Shown here: positions 11,285-21,477 of the stretch, one piece after another
Layout of the letters: every line of letters begins with the position of its first letter
How positions within the stretch are numbered: position 1 is the stretch's first letter
Assembly: GCA_028671895.1 (NCBI GenBank)
Contig: CM053796.1
Span: 23,248,860-23,312,859 of the forward strand
Direction: 5' to 3'
Source: Oenanthe sinensis
Taxonomy: Eukaryota > Streptophyta > Magnoliopsida > Apiales > Apiaceae
DNA: 64,000 bases
Notes under the pieces: generated by a model
The model's database searches: none
Seen by the model: the letters and a program-made list of their open reading frames with translations, nothing else
What the model was told of the DNA's origin: nothing
Translations under genes and position numbers: made by a program

Positions 11285-11768
11285 CTTGTATAAGTCGATT
11301 TATACGACATAAACAAGAGGCTTACTTGTTGAATTTTTGTATCTAAACCAAGCTTATATCAAGAGTGGAAACCGATTTGTATAAATCTCATTTAGAGATA
11401 TAAATAAAAGGTTACTCTAATATTTGCAAGGTAACTCACTTAAATTCCAAGTTGAGTATTGTGTATAAGTCGAGGTACGACATAAACATAAATACATCTT
11501 GTTGAGTTATAAAGTGAAAGAAACCAACACACATTCCGAGTGTTACTATTTCGTATAAATCTCATATATTATTTAGAGATATAAACGAAGTAAGCTCGTT
11601 GAATATTTGTAGGTTTATTCTTTAACTTCGAACCCCGAGTTAAGGGCTTTTCGTATAAGTCGAGGTACGACATAAACGAGCCTAACTTATTGAGTTCTTG
11701 AAGTTAGTACACGATAGACTCCGAGTTAAATAATATTTCGTATAAGTCGAGGTACGACATAAACGAAA
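11285..11768 (+). repeat. Hairpin array P in solo LTR K: six covarying copies
   Basis: Copies at 11285-11317, 11376-11408, 11460-11490, 11550-11589, 11650-11680 and 11736-11768, spaced about 84-100 bases. Each reads outer arm, ATAA, inner arm, loop, inner arm, ATAA, outer arm. Outer arms in order: CTTGT/ACAAG, TTTGT/ATAAA, TGTGT/ACATA, TTCGT/ACGAA, TTCGT/ACGAG, TTTCGT/ACGAAA, pairing with at most one G-T. Inner arms are GTCG/CGAC (copies 1, 3, 5, 6) or ATCTC/GAGAT (copies 2, 4). ATAA opposite ATAA gives A-A, T-A, A-T, A-A. The loop is usually AGGTA or ATTTA. Function unknown. Confidence 0.75.
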
Positions 11769-11983
11769 CGTACTCTTTGAATCTTAGTGGTTTATTTCGA
11801 GTGTGTTTTAAAGGCCATTTTTAATTGTTGTTTTAGGCCTTATAAACAACTTGATTTCGAAACGAGCTTGACATAAGTCAAGTCAATATATTCGGCCTTT
11901 AGTTTAGATCATATACCATTGGCCTTATATATCAGACAATAATAAGCAGAAAAGAAAAAGATTTATTTTAAATAATTGCATTG

Positions 11984-12188
11984 CATCATACGCTTTACAT
12001 ATCGCAATTTACTTTAGCATACACATTTAATTTCGTGCATTCATACGCTTTACTTTCCGCACCTTACTTTAGCATACGCACTTAATTTATTGCATACACG
12101 TTAGCACACAATGTGTGGTTCGTCCTTTTGACTAAGTGACTTACCCTTTCTAGTGGTTCGTCCTTTCTCACTAAGTGACTTACCCCGA
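11984..12188 (+). repeat. Two short tandem duplications in solo LTR K
   Basis: At about 11,988-12,102 a ~55-base unit occurs twice, starting CATACGCTTTAC and including TTACTTTAGCATAC. At about 12,115-12,188 a ~32-base unit with GTGGTTCGTCCTTT and AAGTGACTTACCC occurs twice. CACACAATGTGTG just before the second pair is a perfect small palindrome. Confidence 0.75.
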
Positions 12189-12383
12189 CTCACATTTATA
12201 TATATTGTTGCTTCGGCTATCTTATATATATTTGTTTGTCTCTTTGGTCTAGTACTGTAATATACTAGTCCGACCACTCTTCCTTTCTAAACAGGGATAT
12301 TTAAGTCGTAGCACTTGTTGTCTACACTTTGTTGTGAGGTGAAAGTGAAGTGAGGTGATCCTTGTTCTAAGACCCAAGTCCTA

Positions 12384-12784
12384 GACACGCCGACGGGGAG
12401 TTGGGTGTCTTTGCACCGTGAGGAAAAGGAAAGACCTAAGACCCAGATCCGAGACCTACATTGTTGTAGAGGAACATAGTCTACGCAGGAATTTTACGTA
12501 TCTTTGAGGAGGTAAAGGGGAAGTTATGCTCCAAGATAAGATCGTAAGGGATACTACGTGACTGTGAAGAGGTAACGGGGAGTTACACTCTAAGACCAGT
12601 TCGTAGGGGTACTACTTGCCTGTGAAGAGGTAACGGGGAGTTACGCTCTAAGACCAGCTTGTAGGGGTTCTACTTTGATTGTGAGGAGGTAACGGGGAGT
12701 TACGCTCCAAGATAAATCAAGTAGGTTCTGCTTTGTATTTTGAGGGGTTAACGGGTAGTTAAGGTCTAAGATAAATACTAAGTG
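12384..12784 (+). repeat. Hairpin array Q in solo LTR K: tandem units with a GGGGA loop
   Basis: One isolated hairpin at 12384-12409 (GACAC/GTGTC, CCGAC/GTTGG) is followed by five tandem units at 12494-12547, 12554-12606, 12612-12664, 12670-12724 and 12729-12784, a period of 58-60 bases. The apical loop is GGGGA in most units (GGGTA in the last) closed by GTAAC/GTTAC or TTAAC/GTTAA. The next stem is GGAG/CTCC or AGAG/CTCT. The outermost arms differ in every unit yet pair: TTACG/CGTAA, CTACG/CGTAG, CTAC/GTAG, CTACTT/AAGTAG, and GTATT/AATAC. Function unknown. Confidence 0.75.
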
Positions 12785-13106
12785 TTGTAAAAGGCTTCTC
12801 CGCCACTATAAGGAGTACATCTTTTTATAGTGCAAAATCTCGAGTTCAGGGAGGGACTCGGGGACTGGACTAGGGGTGAGCGGATCCGTTAGGGGATTGT
12901 GCCATCGCAAACCAGGATAAAAATTCTGTTGTGTACTCTATTTCTTTTCTCTGCTTTTGTTTTCCGCACTTATATTACTAGTTGACTGGTAATAATTTAA
13001 AAAGAGAAAAGACAATTTTAAAACGCCAAGCTCAATTTTTAAAACGGTATTAAGCTATTCAACCCCCCTTCTAGCTTATACCCCCCATTACGGGCCTAAC
13101 AAATAA

Positions 13107-13809
13107 TAAATAAAATATTTATTATTATTTATTTCTACTACCGGCTTAATATTGAACCTAAAGAGTCACACCATAAAAGAGATTAAATTATAGATGAAGG
13201 AATAATTAATAATAGCTAGTCATTATTTATTTATGAAATAAATAATTACTTAGCAAATTTTTTAAATTAATTAAATGAGATTTAATTGATTATAAATTAT
13301 TTAAGATAAGATCTTAATATTATTAATTAAATATTTAATTAAAGTAATTTAATATGAAGATAGAATAATTTTCTAAAAGAGTTTAGAAAAAGGAATTAAT
13401 GATTAAAATAGTTTTAATCATTAACTAATTAATTAATAAGATTAATTAATTAAAAAGGGAATTAATAATAAGATATTTATAGAAAATATCTCAGCTGAGA
13501 TATTTGCCTATAAATATAGGATTATAAACTCTAATACAAAAACCCTAATATTTGTGGGAAATATTTTAAAAGGGAGGCAACCCTAATTTCCTCTCTAGCA
13601 TCCTCCTTCATCTTTTAGTTTGATTCTTGGTGGATATCTTTAGAGCACTCCACACTTGAGGGGTGATTGCAAGGATTGAAGAACAAGATCTTCTCTAGCT
13701 GTTGCCGGAAAGCAATCGAGGTATTCTTCAATTTATAAAATAGTTTTGTATCTATATGTATATATACATAGGAATATATGCAAATAAATGTTATTCAATG
13801 CTTCCGCTG
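13107..13809 (+). repeat. 3' LTR of element B, second part (3' end truncated)
   Basis: It resumes B's LTR after the AATAA duplication. An AGAGTCACACC block and the TTGCAAGGATTGAAG...GATCTTC region near 13,670-13,700 match positions in LTR A. AG/GTATTC at 13,721 corresponds to the possible splice donor of LTR A. It stops at CTTCCGCTG, where LTR A continues for a further ~25 bases to its end, so the terminal bases were lost at the junction with element E. Confidence 0.65.
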
Positions 13810-14252
13810 GTGGATAAATTCCTTCAAGACTCTGAGGAGTATAGACCTAAATATGTGCTTGAAGATAATACTGAAAGGCAAATGATCAAAGGGGATGCAA
13901 AGGTCAATATGGTGTTAAATATTCCAACACCAGTGTTAAATCCTGATGGTCAAAGAGCCCGTTGCATACCTTTGGATGAAAAAATGGAGAGGACACCTTT
14001 CTACAATCTGAGGGCTGAATTATTTCAAATCGATGATTCTTCTGAGTAAATGAAGGAGTTAAAGAGCAAGTTGAAAGAACTACTGAGAGCTGCTGAAAAG
14101 AAACTGCTTGATAAATTTCTAATTGGAGATTTTTCTTACAGAAGAATATGACACGGTAGTCTGAATAAACTCTAATGCATTTGTCTTAGAAGTTTCTGAC
14201 ATCATAAGTTCAAATTTATGTTTTACTGCAAAAAGCATAAATTGGGGGAGAT
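13810..14252 (+). pseudogene. Element E: 3' fragment of ORF2 (post-pol reading frame of the C family)
   Basis: An open stretch to a TAA at 14,047-14,049 encodes DSEEYRPKYVLED, then KGDAKVNMVLNIPTP, NPDG and QIDDSSE. This is clearly related to the minus-strand ORF2 of element C1 at 24,946-25,554 (NSEEYKPGYVLEDG, KGDAKVKIVLGIPT, NPDG, QIDDSSE). Beyond the stop the homology continues (KELKSKLKEL, then KFLIGDFSYRRI) to about 14,150. Only the C-terminal part remains. Purine-rich GGGGGAG precedes the LTR at 14,253. Confidence 0.82.
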
Positions 14253-14800
14253 TGTTATATATGAAGAACTTATGAGATCAGAGAATACTAAGTTAGAGTT
14301 TATCGAAGCTGATCAGAGTTTAGCTGTTGTCATCAGAGATTAAAAGATGTCATTAGAGTTTTCTCAATCAGAGTTTACTAACCGATAGAGTTTATGCTGA
14401 TCAGAGTTTGACTGTTGGAAATCGACAAATCAAGAGGTGATTGGAGATAAAGAAGGAAGTGTTCGAATACAACTCTATTACCTTTCTGGAAACTATCTTT
14501 TAGGAAGATAATAATGGAAATCATATATTTGTATTTATTGATCATTATTCTTGCTGTAATTAGATGGGTAGTTGTGTACTATATAAACATATGATTAGGT
14601 TTACATTGAGGAATCGTTAAAGTTATCATCTTTCTCATAACCTAGCAGCTCTTCAGAACTTTTTTTTTCTTTAGAGAGTTTTGTATTAAGTTTGTCAAAG
14701 TTAATACAAACAGTTCATCTTTTACATATTTGTGTTCTAAAGTCGATTATTTGGTACTATTATATTCAATCCCCCCCTATAATAGTTCATTATCTGGGTA
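14253..14800 (+). repeat. 3' LTR of element E (548 bp, C family)
   Basis: It starts TGTTATATATG after a GGGGGAG tract and ends near TATCTGGGTA, matching the C-family LTR end TATCTGGGCA. It has a TATATAAAC box near 14,580, a late TTCAATCCCC tract, and several copies of the C-family word TCAGAGTTT. Length agrees with the C1 (531) and C2 (539) LTRs. Confidence 0.8.
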
Positions 14801-15715
14801 ACAACAAGAATTATAGAGGTTCCATCACACTAGAGTGAACCCTGGAAGCTGCCAAAAGGGTCTAGAGGGTGAAGAATCATGTGAGGGTGATGAACCACTA
14901 GGGGACAAGGTCCTAGTAGTGCAGAGGTTCTAGTATCTAAGGAGCATCCACAATACCAAGGCCGAAACCTAATTTAAAGAGGTTTCATGAGTCTAATGAA
15001 GTTGGGAATTGATCTGAGAGGTCCTAGTTTGCTATAGTTTCCATAAAACAGGTTCCAGGTTCCATGAGACAGGTTCTAGAAATTAGTTTACAGGAAGCTG
15101 CATGGTACTTCCTAGAAATGCAGTTCTATCTAGACTATTTCACCTGATATTTAGGAGATGATAACTCCACGATTATAGAGGATAATTACCATTATATTCT
15201 TATTAAATTAAAGATAATTATGAGAAAAATGCATACATTTAAATATTCATCTGATTATATAAGAGATAGGAGCTTCCAAGGAGTCATAAGCTACTTGGAC
15301 TCTCCCGGTAGCTCAACCAATTCGAGATATACATTAAAATAGAGGATAAAGCACATCAAAATACAGCTGATAACTCATCAACAAAGTCACAAATGCCAAT
15401 ATCTACATATGGATTTGATCGCTATAAATATGGTATGTAGTCAAATAACAAAGGGGTTGGAAAAAATACTTAGAGGAGAGAGCACGTAAAAGCTCAAGTA
15501 TTCATTGATTCTCTGAGGTACTTGACTTTTATAACCCCGTGGTTATACGCGGTGCCTTGGATATTTACTAACTTAATCTTTTCCACACAAAAACTACCAT
15601 CCACCATTCGTGGAACCTCTATCGGGAAGCTATTTCTTGACGAATTTGCACTACTTTTCTTCCGTTATTCCAGTGTGGGACTCCATAGTGTTGTAACTAA
15701 ATTCCTCTCACAACA
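14801..15715 (+). repeat. LTR remnant H1 (5'-truncated)
   Basis: It is related along its length to solo LTR H2 (18,518-19,592), from the AATTATA-AGGTTCCA block near its start to the shared end CTCACAACA at 15,715. It has a TATAAATA box at 15,423-15,430 matching the box in H2. The first ~110 bases of the H2 LTR are missing, next to the end of LTR E. Repeated AGGTTCCAG/AGGTTCTAG words occur around 15,040-15,090. Confidence 0.72.
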
Positions 15716-15732
15716 ATATCCTTAAAAAAAAC

Positions 15733-16532
15733 AGTATTCCTTTCTAAAATGCTAGAACACTTGTTCTAAATACAATTGTGTTTGCAGAATTGCTAGTCAA
15801 CAGATAATACAGAATATTTCTAAACTAGAATTTTGCTACTTCTGTCTTTCTCTATTGTACTGTGAAATTTGGGAAATGTTTTTGTTCTTGCATTCTCCCA
15901 AGAAAGATAATTATTTTATGGTCTTCACTGTCAATGATAAATTTGATTGTCTTCCAATGTTATCTTTAGTGTACAGGATTTCTGACACTTGTCTTCATAT
16001 TTTTTAACTATCAAATGATGTTTTATTATTTAGCATATCAACTGATATTCCTTCTATCCATCATTTGATCTTTGTTGCATCCATCGATTGATAATATGAT
16101 TCATCGACTGATATTTGGTTAATCTTCTTATATGTTGATGGTTTTCAATCTTTTATCCATCGAGGCTTCAATATCCATTGAGCCTTTTATCCATCAATCA
16201 TTTGTATATTTTACCTGTCTTCAAATATTTACAATTAATGGTTCGACATATACATCCATTAATGACCAATATCTATTGACCCTTAACTTTCATGGACTCT
16301 AGGCTAATTTATCCATTGACCATACAATCTTTCAATGGATAAATGACTTAGACAACCTTGTTCATATCAATTCATATTATCACTTAATTAAAAAAGATTA
16401 TCAATTGATAACTGGTTTCCCAATAAATGGATATTTATATAACACATATTCATTGACTACTTACAAAGAATTCAATTATAGGTTTATGATTCTAAGTCTT
16501 ATGTTATCATCAAAACTACATAATTCCTAACA
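15733..16532 (-). repeat. LTR remnant G (F family, minus strand)
   Basis: The right end ATTCCTAACA at 16,532, preceded by GTTATCATCAAA, matches the right end of LTR F (62,163), and the left end GTATTCC resembles F's TGTTATTCC. In between it carries many words of the ATCCATCGATTGAT/CCATTGA type, as LTR F does with ATCAATTGAT. It is shorter than LTR F (about 800 against 1115 bases) and has no recognisable internal region next to it. Confidence 0.6.
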
Positions 16533-18512
16533 CACCTCTATAGAAATTATTCATGTTCTTCACACATTACATGGTGAGTTCTAATAATATGAGTTTAGGA
16601 AATTTACTACACTTATATTTAGAAACAATATACTCACATAAGAGAAATAAGTTCTTGATGTTCAGAAACATGCCTGGTTAAGAGTATTTTACAAACTGAA
16701 ATCTGAGTATCTATTTGTAAGTTCATAATCAAATGTGTAATTAAAAGTGTATCTTTAATTTTCTATACTCAAAACTTTTATATCCTTAGGTAATTTTCTA
16801 AGGTGACCTATTTGGTGATCCACCAATAGTATACTGCTCTTGTTTATATAAATAAATCTTGAAAAATGAAATTTAAATGAAATGTCATATTCTTTATTTT
16901 TAGCAAATACCATGTTTTAAAATTATTAATTAATATTAAATATTAATTTTTTTATGTATATAAAATAAAACAAGATGCTTTATGTATAATTTCTTACGGT
17001 TTAAAATCAATAACTTAATTTGTAATTTAATTATCCTTTAAGTATAACAAACTCCTGATATTTAAAAAAATAATATTATATGGATTGAATGGAATGAAAA
17101 ATACTACTAAATTGAATTCATCACAAAAGTCATAATTGTTGTTTCATAAAAATCTTGGACATAATATATATTCTCTTGCTAAATATTGCCAAGAAAAAAT
17201 TGTACGTTCTGGTTGTAGAACTTTTATGTTCTCTAAGATGATATTTATAGAGTTTTTATATATATAAATACAAATTAATTTTTACATGCGATGGATTGAA
17301 TATTTGATCTTGTATAGATGATTTTATTTTGAGTAAGTTTATATGTTTATATAATCGTATCCTTTCTAAATATTATCATATGAATAGGTACATGTACTCA
17401 ACGTGAATATATTAATTTTTTTTATGTTAAAAAGAATACAACATTTTAGAAGTATATTATGTATTCTTTTTTATTAAATATTTGGTCCCACAAATACTTT
17501 TTTCATTCTTCCTTTAAAGTAAATGTTATACATTTTAGAGTACACGCGTCATCTTCTTTTGTGGTATCACATAACCCTCATCTTGTCCAAGATGATGGCT
17601 CCTGATATGTAATAGTTACATGTATTCAAGGTGAATATTTTATTTCTTTATTATAAAAAATAACAAAACATACTAGAACATTCTTGAAGTATTTATGTAA
17701 TTTTTTATTAAAATATTTGGTTTGACAATTATTTTTCATTATTTCTTTCAAGATAAAATATTTGATCCTACAATTGCATTCTTTATTCCTTCTTCCAAAA
17801 ACATATTATAAATTGTAGAGTACAAGAGGCATCTTGTTTTGCAGTGAAACAATGATAACCCGCGTGACAAGTACAAGTTTTAGGTTCAAGAATTTGATTG
17901 AGACATTCATAGTTGATGTGGAAAGTGCTGAGGGAAGGGAACTGAATGTTTCCTTGATTAATCCTATTACCATTGCAAAATTAAGATTTGAAAAGTCTGA
18001 GAATGTAGCTATAAGGATTGCAAAATTAATATTTTTTCTAGTCCTAACCCTAAACAATATAATTCTTTTCAATATTAATAAGTTAATTAAGTAATACTTT
18101 AAAAATAAATTCTTATACAAGTATATGGTACATTTAGTAATATAAGTTATATAACTTCAATATTACATATATATTTGGAATAGTTTAGTAAAATACATTT
18201 TGATGGTCGTTTATTTTTAAATTTTAAAGTTTGCTAAAAACTATGTATACTTTTTTTACAATATATAAACTCTAAGTATGTTTTTTTATTAATATCATAA
18301 TTGTATATTAAAAAACTGACTTCAATAAATATTTAACTACATGGCATTATTTAAAAATACTATACCATTTTTAAATTCATCCAATTTCAATTCTAAGGAC
18401 TATATAAATAATTTAATAGGCTATTAACATCAAGAATATTGTGATAATATTGATTCTTATTAAAACAATTTATACCAACTTTTATAAATATATGGTTGTA
18501 TACAAACATAAT
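16533..18512. other. AT-rich intergenic DNA with a diverged direct duplication
   Basis: No gene recognised. A block at about 17,381-17,565 is repeated in diverged form at 17,613-17,842; both contain ACATGTA-TCAA-GTGAATAT, a TTTATTAAA-TATTTGGT stretch and TTGTAGAGTACA-like or TTTAGAGTACAC ends followed by CATCTT. A short open frame at 17,834-18,094 has an equally long frame opposite and resembles no family, so it is not called. The rest is low-complexity A/T. Confidence 0.6.
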
Positions 18513-18517
18513 ATAGG

Positions 18518-19114
18518 TGTTGTGACGAGAATCTCACATGGGCTAGATTTAGGCCCATAGGTTATTTATGGTCCAATCTATTATTTAATTGTGCTTTTGA
18601 AGAGGTTCCAAGGTATGTTAAGGAGAATTATATAGGTTCCACTTTATTAAAGTGACCCGTGAAGGTTATTGACACAATCTATAGGGTGAGGAACCATGCA
18701 AAGATGAGGAACATCTGGGGAGAAAGGCCTAGTAATGCAAATGTTTCACTGTCTAGAGAGCTTCCACTATGGCAAGTCTGGAACCTATTTTGGAGTGGTT
18801 CGAGGAGGCTAATGAAGGTGATAATTTATCTATGAGGTCTTAACATGCTCTACTTTCCAGAAAATAGGGTCCGGGTTCCAGTGGATAGGTTCCAGAAAAC
18901 AGTTTTCGGGTAGTAGGTTCTGGGCAGTAGCTTCCCGGCATAACAGCAGAATCAGAGTTTGAGATGGATTCTTCCTCCTAAACTTTAGGAGTACTTCTTA
19001 TCACTCTAGAGGCAGCCTTCTAAATGGATTCTACTTGATCCAACCAGATAATTATGATATATTTATATATATTCACACACACACACACACACACATACAC
19101 ACAAACACATACCT

Positions 19115-19147
<33 letters not shown>

Positions 19148-19592
19148 GCTTCCAAGGAGTTCTAACTAGCATGGACTCTCCTTGCAACTCAACTACTTCG
19201 AGATAAACGTCAAACCAAAGGAAAAATCCTATCAAATCACAGCTGATTACTCATCTAAAGAGTCATAACAATCTAGAACTACGTATGGACTTTCCCTATA
19301 AATAGGGTATGTAGGCAACTGACAAAGGGTTCGGAAATACTTAGAGGGGAGAGAGCACATAAAAACTCAAGTATTCATGATACTCTGAGGTACTTAGTTT
19401 GTGTAATCCCCAGGTTACACCCTTGTGGTTTGTATCTTTACTAGCTCAGTCCCTTCATCACAAAAACTACCATCCGCCTTCTCCGGAAGCTCGATCAGGA
19501 AGGAAGCTGTTTCTCCATCATTTTCATCACTTTTCTTTTGCTATTCCAGTAAAGGGCCTCCATAGTATTGTAACCAAATTCATCTCACAACA
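18518..19592 (+). mobile_element. Solo LTR H2 with perfect target duplication
   Basis: Ends TGTTGTGA and TCACAACA are a perfect 8-bp inverted repeat. ATAGG flanks both sides (18,513-18,517 and 19,593-19,597). No internal coding region, primer site or polypurine tract is seen. TATAAATA at 19,297-19,304 sets the orientation as plus. A CA/TA microsatellite interrupts it at 19,073-19,147. H1 at 14,801-15,715 is a relative. The parent family is not identifiable from the LTR alone. Confidence 0.85.
19073..19147. repeat. (CA)n-(TA)n microsatellite inside solo LTR H2
   Basis: Runs of CA with small interruptions passing into a TA run. Confidence 0.95.
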
Positions 19593-19681
19593 ATAGGTAA
19601 TATCAAAATTAAAATAATAAAATATTTATTTGACTTCAATTAAAATGACTATTTACATTAATAAATATTAATTAAGAATAA

Positions 19682-20459
19682 AGAATATCAGATTAATTTC
19701 ATCGATTTATATTAGGTTACTACATCTTAAACTAAGTAAACTGTATATTCTACCTTGATAAAATGCATAAACAACCATCTACTTATCCACTTTTCGTTGA
19801 AATTCATATAACCACTATTATAAGTCTATTCATCATCCCTCCATTTTAAATTTCAAATATAGTGGTTATATGATGGGTTATACCGATTATATGAAGGGTG
19901 ATGATAGAGGGGATGGTGAACGAGGTAATGATAGTGGTTATATGAATTTAAACGAACGAAAAGTGGATAAGTAAATAGTTGTTTAGACATTTTATCAAGA
20001 TAGAATATACTTACTGATGGACACAAATATAAAAATGGACGGGGTCCAAAATAATTAGAAAATAATACAATTTAATTTTTATAATTTGAAATTATTCATA
20101 TGACATGAAATATTGCTACTAGAATGAATTTTTTGACAGAATTATACATATGAAAGGGGTCAAAGAGAACTAGAGAAGGAATGAGAAATTTTGAAGAAAA
20201 ATGTATATAGAAGAGTTGAAATGAGAAGGGACCAGGAATTTTGGGGAAAAAAATACCCAAATAAGTGATTGAACCCTCATCTTTTAGGACCAAAACTAAT
20301 ATCCTCACCCCCATCGATCTCCTAGGCAGAATACATGTTTGTGATGGCAATCTAAAATACTTGTAGAAAATTCAGTTGGGGGGTGTCCATGGACCATGTT
20401 TACTTAGTGTAAGATGTAGTTCACATGATATAACTCCGTGAAGTTAATATGATATTCCT
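19682..20459. mobile_element. Non-autonomous terminal-inverted-repeat element with a nested inner palindrome
   Basis: The left end (AAGAATATCAGATTAAT... to ACTAAGTAAAC at about 19,742) is matched in inverse by the right end (GTTTACTTAGT from 20,398 to GATATTCCTT at 20,459), roughly 60 bp of imperfect TIR. Inside, 19,745-19,818 and 19,930-20,008 form a second inverted pair, both with TTATCCACTTTTCGTT and TTCATATAACCACTAT or their complements. No transposase frame is present. Its TIR resembles that of the element at 46,940-47,330, so the two belong to one small family. The superfamily and target duplication are not resolved. Confidence 0.6.
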
Positions 20460-21477
20460 TAATTTCATATTACTTTATGTATTAATATATACACACACAT
20501 ATATATATATAATAAAGAATCGTTTGTATATTAAATTTGAAAAATATAAAATACTATAAATTAGACTAAATCATTGATAATAATATAAAGCATTAATTAT
20601 TTTTTTCAAAATCATAAAATAATAACTAAATAAATAAACTTGTAAAATTGAATTTTAAAAAAATATTATTCATATATTATAATTATGAGAGATAAATAAA
20701 TAGATTTGTAATTCATATATTATAATTAATATTTATATATATAACTACAAAACAAAGAATCGTTTAATATATTACAATCAAATTTCGAAGAGTAAATTAT
20801 ATATATTTGACTGACTCGTGGTAGACCATTATAAAGGTATAATAATAAACTTGAAAAATATAAAATATTATGAATTAAAAAGGGTATGAATATTTTTTAA
20901 ATCAACAGTTCGAAGACTTGTTGATTTTAACAACCGATTACAGAGTTGATCATTCGGACCTTTTAATTCATAGACGTAGATCTCAGACTTATGAGTGAGA
21001 ATATTTTTGAAACTCACAAAGAAAAATAGAATTTTATAAATTAGACTCGATCATGGATAAAAATATAAAGCATTAATTAATTTTTTCCAAAAGCATAAAA
21101 TTATAATTAAATAAATAGATTGGAAAATTAAAATTTTGAAAAAATATTGTTCACATATTATAATTATAAAAGATAAGTAAATAGATTTGTAATTTAAAAA
21201 TGAAGGAAACTAAAAATTAGATATATAAACTGAGTTTATAAATATTTGTGGTAGAAATTATAAATGAGGAAACCAATTATTATCTAATACTAACAAATAA
21301 GGAAATTATAATTTCGAGTATTATATTAAAATAAATATTTCCTAACTTAAAATGGGTTACGAGTAAAATGAATAGGTTTGAAATAAATGAAGCAATAACT
21401 AATTAATAAAAATCTCATTTTAATGGAATGATTCATGGATATTTGTAGGCTTGGAGTTGAAGTAATGTGCTATTCAA
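20460..21477. other. AT-rich region with a direct duplication
   Basis: A ~175-base block at 20,536-20,712 (ATAAATTAGACT, TATAAAGCATTAATTA, TAAATAGATTTGTAATT) recurs at about 21,028-21,198 with scattered changes. No gene seen. Confidence 0.65.

Larger units (their letters stand above)
9292..13101 (+). mobile_element. Solo LTR K (3.8 kb) nested in LTR of B
   Basis: The segment begins TGTGAGATACAGCC and ends CGGGCCTAACA, i.e. TG...CA, and is flanked by AATAA on both sides (9287-9291 and 13,102-13,106). I see no polypurine tract, primer-binding site, coding frame or second copy of its ends inside, so a solo LTR left by LTR-LTR recombination is the best reading. A TATA-like TTTAAATA at 10,413-10,420 followed by a C-rich run suggests U3 to about 10,440 and a very long transcribed R-U5. 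That part is built of tandem and hairpin repeats. LTRs this long are known in Ogre/Tat-type gypsy and some copia groups; the family is not assigned. Confidence 0.72.

Noticed and set aside
12494..12784. Regularly spaced repeats that could be taken for a CRISPR array
   Set aside because: The window is plant nuclear DNA, the units are imperfect tandem copies with no unique spacers, and no cas genes are present.
17806..18120. Possible small gene (open frames on both strands)
   Set aside because: Both strands are open over the same short stretch, composition is low-complexity, and neither product resembles a known family.
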